A DNA stretch of 64,000 bases. Origin: Solicoccozyma terricola. Its lineage: Eukaryota; Basidiomycota; Tremellomycetes; Filobasidiales; Piskurozymaceae. The position numbers and the translations under genes were made by a program. Under the pieces are notes generated by a model. That model was not told the DNA's origin, searched no databases, and was given only the letters and a program-made list of their open reading frames with translations. Shown here piece by piece: positions 60,165 to 64,000 of the stretch (position 1 is the first letter of the stretch; each line of letters begins with the position of its first letter). Where the stretch lies: positions 213,759-277,758 of the forward strand of contig BCLD01000017.1 of NCBI GenBank assembly GCA_001600875.1, written 5' to 3'.

Positions 60165-60589
60165 CTCGAAAGAGAAGGACTGAGCTTAGTCGAAAAAATG
60201 TTGAAAATTGCCTGTCGAGGTTTGAAATGCACTGACAAGAGGGGCCAGCAAGGTCCCTCATATGCTCTCCCCATAATATTTCGGACGGTACTCGCAGCTG
60301 CCATTTCCTCGACACGCCTCGTCCTCTCATTACCCCGTCCTCCGATCACTTACAATCTAGGGTACAGAACTCCGGGATGGACAGACCTGCGAAAGAAGTG
60401 ATCCGCGACCCGATATGCAGCCGGTGCGACCGGGGTCGGCCGATGCAGGGCTGCAGTCGGAACTCTGACAAAAACATCAGACAACGCATTAAGCTGCTTA
60501 ACCCGATCCAGTCGAGTACCTTCCCGAAGGCCTACAAGTAATGGCAGTAGGTCAAAACTCGGTTTGAATATTCCGGAGGGATAATACGA
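60165..60589. other. Upstream region of the GH16 gene, possible unplaced 5' exon
   Basis: 425 nt. Minus-strand splice-like signals (GTAAGT rc near 60351) suggest a leader or an extra exon, but no clear signal peptide could be assembled. Confidence 0.35.
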
Positions 60590-60965
60590 ACCTTCTCCTG
60601 CAAGAAGTCGTAAAGGGACAGAGCGCCAGCTCCGGCGACACCACTAATTACCCAAGAAACGAATTTCAATTATGGACCCATATCACCCCATGCGGGAATG
60701 ATGTTAGCGACTGACGCAAGGAGAGAACCTGATTAGCACATGATATCAAATCTATTTACCAGCCTCACTAACAAGCACTCCTGAACAAGGCAGCTGTGCC
60801 TTCCCGCTTGATGACCTTGGCCAAGGCGTCAAGGAAACTCTTATTTGACGGCGTCTCCGGACTCATCCTCATACGTCGACGAATGGTGTCCATATGGTAT
60901 CTGTACGAACATGGGGACACGTCGACGAGACCCCTGAAATAGCGTTTGCCACCGTTCGGACATGC
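60590..60965 (-). pseudogene. Truncated ADP/ATP carrier (AAC) remnant
   Basis: On the minus strand, pieces of the C-terminal third of a mitochondrial ADP/ATP carrier are readable. They are NGGKRYFRGLVDV (60927-60965), then directly YRYHMDTIRRRMRM, SNKSFLDALAKVIKREGTAA and LFRSAC (60780-60910), and after a spliceable gap GVAGAGALSLYDFLQEK (60590-60643). The carrier signature RRRMMM is altered to RRRMRM, and PxD of the repeat motif to HxD. About 80 codons between GLVDV and the third repeat are missing, and the first two repeats are absent. It begins about 80 nt beyond the NOC2 stop. It cannot encode a working six-helix carrier. Confidence 0.75.
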
Positions 60966-61046
60966 CGAGGAACGGTGTTCGCAAGCGATGCTCGGAGCAG
61001 AAGTTGAGCATAAACATATAAGGCAAGCAATATACATCGACCTCGT

Positions 61047-63888
61047 CTACGCATCGCTCATGCCGTCCATCTCCTCGTCATCATCTTCCTCGTCCTCCTC
61101 GCTCTCCTCCTCGTCATCGACTGCACCACGCTCTTGACGTTGAGCCTGTATTGACGGTCATATCAGACTTTGAACATATGCTGAACGACCCCTATCTCTG
61201 AAAACTCACCATCTCAACCTCTTTCCGTTTTTGGTCCCTCACTTTGCGCTGGAGTCGCATCCAGGTTCCGATAGGCGTAACGTCTACCGGCGTGCCCTCC
61301 AAGAAGCCGTCAACTTCTGTCCGGTTGTTTGGAGCAAAGTCCACATTTTGTCGCTTCTTCTCAACCCATGTCCGGGTCGCCTCGATCTTCTCGACCAGAA
61401 TCTTGATGTGCGAATTAGACTTGGCCGATCCACTGCCACGTTTGAGGTGTCGCTTCAAGGCCGCGACGACGGGGATGGTCATCTCCGGGAAGGCGATGTG
61501 CCTGCCCATGAGCGAGTGAAATTCACCCAAAATGAAAACAAGCTCCTCTGCAAGTGATTCCTGGTATATCCTGGTCCTCGGGTATGCGGCAGGTGCACGA
61601 ATGATATATTCGAGGTCAAGAGGTCGAAGAGCACCGGCCTTTGACTTGGATCGCTTGAACTCTGCAGATTCCAGGATCTCGAGGCAGTACGGAGCGAGAG
61701 GAATATATGTTCCAGTCTTGGCAACGAGGCGGAGCAGAGAGTGAAGGACGTGGAATCGGAGCGGGAAGAATCTCGATGTCGGGACAAGTCTGAAGAAGTA
61801 ATCATTGGTCTTGCCATTAGAACGGCACACCTTCTTTGCGTTCAATAATCACTCACCGAATAGCACCCAAAGCGATCTGGACCAGCGGATAGATCAATGG
61901 CTCCAGTGGACTTGCTAATCCTCCATTCTCAATCACTCTCTCCTTGTCACAAGCTCCCGCCAAGACTCGACTCCAGAAGTCGATGCAGTGGACGAATTGC
62001 CAGTTGTAAACCGCTCGGAAGGCATCCTTGTCACCTTGTCCACCACGTACGACACCTCGGAGATGCACGGCGAGCATACGAATGTAGCCGAATGCGTGTT
62101 GATACGACACATCAGGCGTGAGCTGATAAAGCTCTGCAGCGGAGTTTTTCATGAGATTGAGTGATGGAAGGGTATGGGCTGAAGTAAGACGAAGCGGTGG
62201 AAGAAGGGCCGAATAGATGTTCTACAGTATGAAGGGGGTAGATCAGCACGCTATTTTGTCAAGAAACAGCAGGAGTATTTCTTCAACTTACCTTCAAGCA
62301 CAGGTCTTTGATTCCCTCATCACCAGCAACGTACACCTTCCTCACAGCCAAGAAACAAGCGATCCTGACATTGTCTCCTGCTGAAGACCATAGATCCAAG
62401 AGAAGCTGTCAAAGAGAAACGAGCCAGATCAGCCACAAAGCCAAACAAGTCATCCTTTAGCCTCCAACACCCACCTTTAAATAAGCTCTGATCTGCTTCT
62501 TGCCTTCCATCACCCATGGTAACAACTTGACACTCTCCGTGATCGCAGTCTGCAAAAGACCTTGAGAGTCATCCTCGTCCCCGGTGGTAGCTGGAGTTGC
62601 TGGGAGTGACTTTATGAAGTACATCAGGGTGCTGAAGTGCGAAAGGAGGAAACGTGGGAGATTCTCTTGGGATGCAGGCGCAGCTGCAACTTTGCTGTGG
62701 TAGCGAGTGGTGATTAATGCCGGGTGGTAGACTATTTATGCAGGTGGACAACTCACAATCGACCGTGGGAGGTGACTTTGTACGGCATGTGCTTGGCCAA
62801 GACCACCGGAGTGAACTTTAGGGCGGTAAGAACCAGCTTGTTGAAGACTGCATTCGAGCGCAAAAGATAATCAGCCGCGAGGCGCCACTTTTCCATGTTG
62901 ACGCCAGCCTTTTGTCAATACTCACCCAGTGAACTCTCGACGACGTATTTGGTAGGAACAGTCTCTTCAGAGTCGTCCTCGTTCATGTGCGCAGCAGCTC
63001 GGAAAGCCAGGATCGTACGCCGAAGAGAACGAAGCGACCGTTGCTGCACATGCGTACTTGATTAGTGAATGTGGTATGAGATATTGTATACGTTTACTGA
63101 TGCTCACCTCAATCATGGCTCGTTGCCATCCTCGCAGCATGTTCATGGTGACGCTGATTTTCTCCATCTTTGGCTCCTCGATACCCTCAAAGTCAGGCTC
63201 ATCCTCATCATCACTGGAGTCTCCATCAAACTCCTCCATCTCCTCATCGTCCTCGTCACTTTCTTCCTGGACCTTGTTCGCCTTGGCCTTCTTCACCTTT
63301 GACCCGCTCCCTTCAGCTGCATCGAATTCCAATAGATCAGCATCATTTTCCTGGAGATACTTGTAAAATTCTGGATCCTTCTTTTGCAGCTCGGCGAGGG
63401 ATTTAGCCATCTCCGCTGCGTCGGCTTCCAGATCAGAGAGACCGTCGTCTTCCGCGTCTTCGTCTGCTAGTTCGGAGAGATCATCTTCAAGATCCTCTTC
63501 ATCTGCGGCATCAACCGGAATGAGACCGGAGGCCGATGCTTTGCTGTGGAGGGGTTGGTTGAGGACACAAGAATCAGATATGGCATTTGCATTAAATCAA
63601 CCTCGCACCGGCTGCTTACCCCTTCCCCTTGTTGCCCTTCGGCTTATCCGCCTCATCTTCATCAACGTCTTCAAGATTCACCTCATCTTCGTCATCCTCA
63701 TCCTCATCCTCATCCTCACTCCCATCGTCCGCATGCCTCTCCTTGCCCTTTCTGATCTTTCTCAATTTTGTAGCTTCTCTACCTTCAGTCTTCTTCTTGA
63801 TCTGCTTGTACTTGCGTCTCTTGTCGATGTTCTGCTTGAGTTTACCCGACGAGGCGTATTTTTTAGTCTGCTTGGTTGCCTTTGCCAT
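61047..63888 (-). CDS. NOC2: Nucleolar complex protein Noc2, 60S ribosome biogenesis
   Basis: Noc2 pairs with Noc1 or Noc3 and accompanies pre-60S particles from nucleolus to nucleoplasm. Nine exons on the minus strand (63620-63888, 63108-63543, 62926-63043, 62757-62847, 62475-62694, 62292-62405, 61857-62221, 61210-61789, 61047-61145) total 2,292 nt, 763 aa. The N-terminus is basic (MAKATKQTKKYASSGKLKQN), followed by long Asp/Glu tracts. The Noc2 domain includes NLMKNSAAELYQLTPDVSYQ, YIRMLAVHLRGVVR, VYNWQFVHCIDFWSRVLA, LIYPLVQIALGAIRL and FFPLRFHVLHSLLRL. The C-terminus is acidic. Start: the MAKATKQ Met is preferred over an upstream in-frame Met at 63981, which would translate leader sequence. 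Confidence 0.94.
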
Positions 63889-64000
63889 AGTGGAAGAGTT
63901 GGGGCGGGTGTGAGTGGATGGCGATGAGTGAGAATAATTGGGCAGCGTTCCGAGTGCTGGAAAGGTTACAACTTCAAACATTTTGCAAAGTCACGTGATG
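63889..64000 (-). promoter_or_regulatory. NOC2 promoter with GTCACGTGAT
   Basis: The right edge of the window holds the start of the NOC2 promoter. GTCACGTGAT at 63990-63999 lies 102 nt upstream of the start codon. Confidence 0.5.

Overview
The window is nuclear DNA of an intron-rich basidiomycete yeast, most likely a member of the Tremellomycetes (relatives of Cryptococcus and Kwoniella). Three things point there. Almost every gene is cut by many short GT-AG introns, mostly 50-80 nt, with GTGAGT-like donors. The gene set is fungal (Nup192, Stu2, COG1, Rpc37, Pcl-type cyclin). Spermidine synthase is fused in frame to saccharopine dehydrogenase, an arrangement described for basidiomycetes. I rebuilt 20 protein genes exon by exon. 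For 18 complete models the summed exon length is an exact multiple of three, which supports the splice calls. One model (succinyl-CoA ligase alpha) is one base short, and one gene runs off the left edge.

Layout. 1-4.1 kb: a partial Mpv17/PMP22-like gene (-) and a CDC50 flippase subunit (+), divergent. The first introns of both hold the same short GCGAGC-type repeat in the same orientation relative to transcription. 4.4-19.2 kb: Nup192 (+), an unknown 128-aa protein (-) and a 2,083-aa Stu2/XMAP215 microtubule polymerase with about five TOG-like modules (+). 19.4-24.5 kb: succinyl-CoA ligase alpha (-) and a membrane-anchored M24 metallopeptidase (+), in DNA rich in homopolymer G/C runs and assembly Ns. 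24.6-33.1 kb: a Bre4/DUF2421-type membrane protein with 21 exons and an Rco1-like double-PHD protein (both +). 33.2-42.6 kb: COG1 (-), a SET-domain methyltransferase (+) and the SPE3-LYS9 fusion (+). 42.8-52.0 kb: an HMG-box factor (-), the rRNA m5C methyltransferase Rcm1/NSUN5 (-), Rpc37 (+) and a Pho85-type cyclin (-). 52.0-54.5 kb: a 2.4-kb stretch without a convincing gene, then Rpb6 (+). 56.0-64.0 kb, all on the minus strand: two tandem MGLFG coiled-coil paralogues, a GH16 glucanase, a degenerate ADP/ATP carrier remnant and NOC2.

Most genes are housekeeping and do not form a pathway cluster. Several serve ribosome and transcription functions (NOC2, RCM1, RPC37, RPB6). A palindromic GTCACGTGAC-like element recurs in many of the promoters. 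I see no rRNA, tRNA, CRISPR array or intact transposon. The observations most worth checking are the intronic repeat family, the recurring CACGTG promoter element, the carrier remnant next to NOC2, the fast-diverging tandem pair, and the frameshift and homopolymer tracts in the succinyl-CoA ligase gene.
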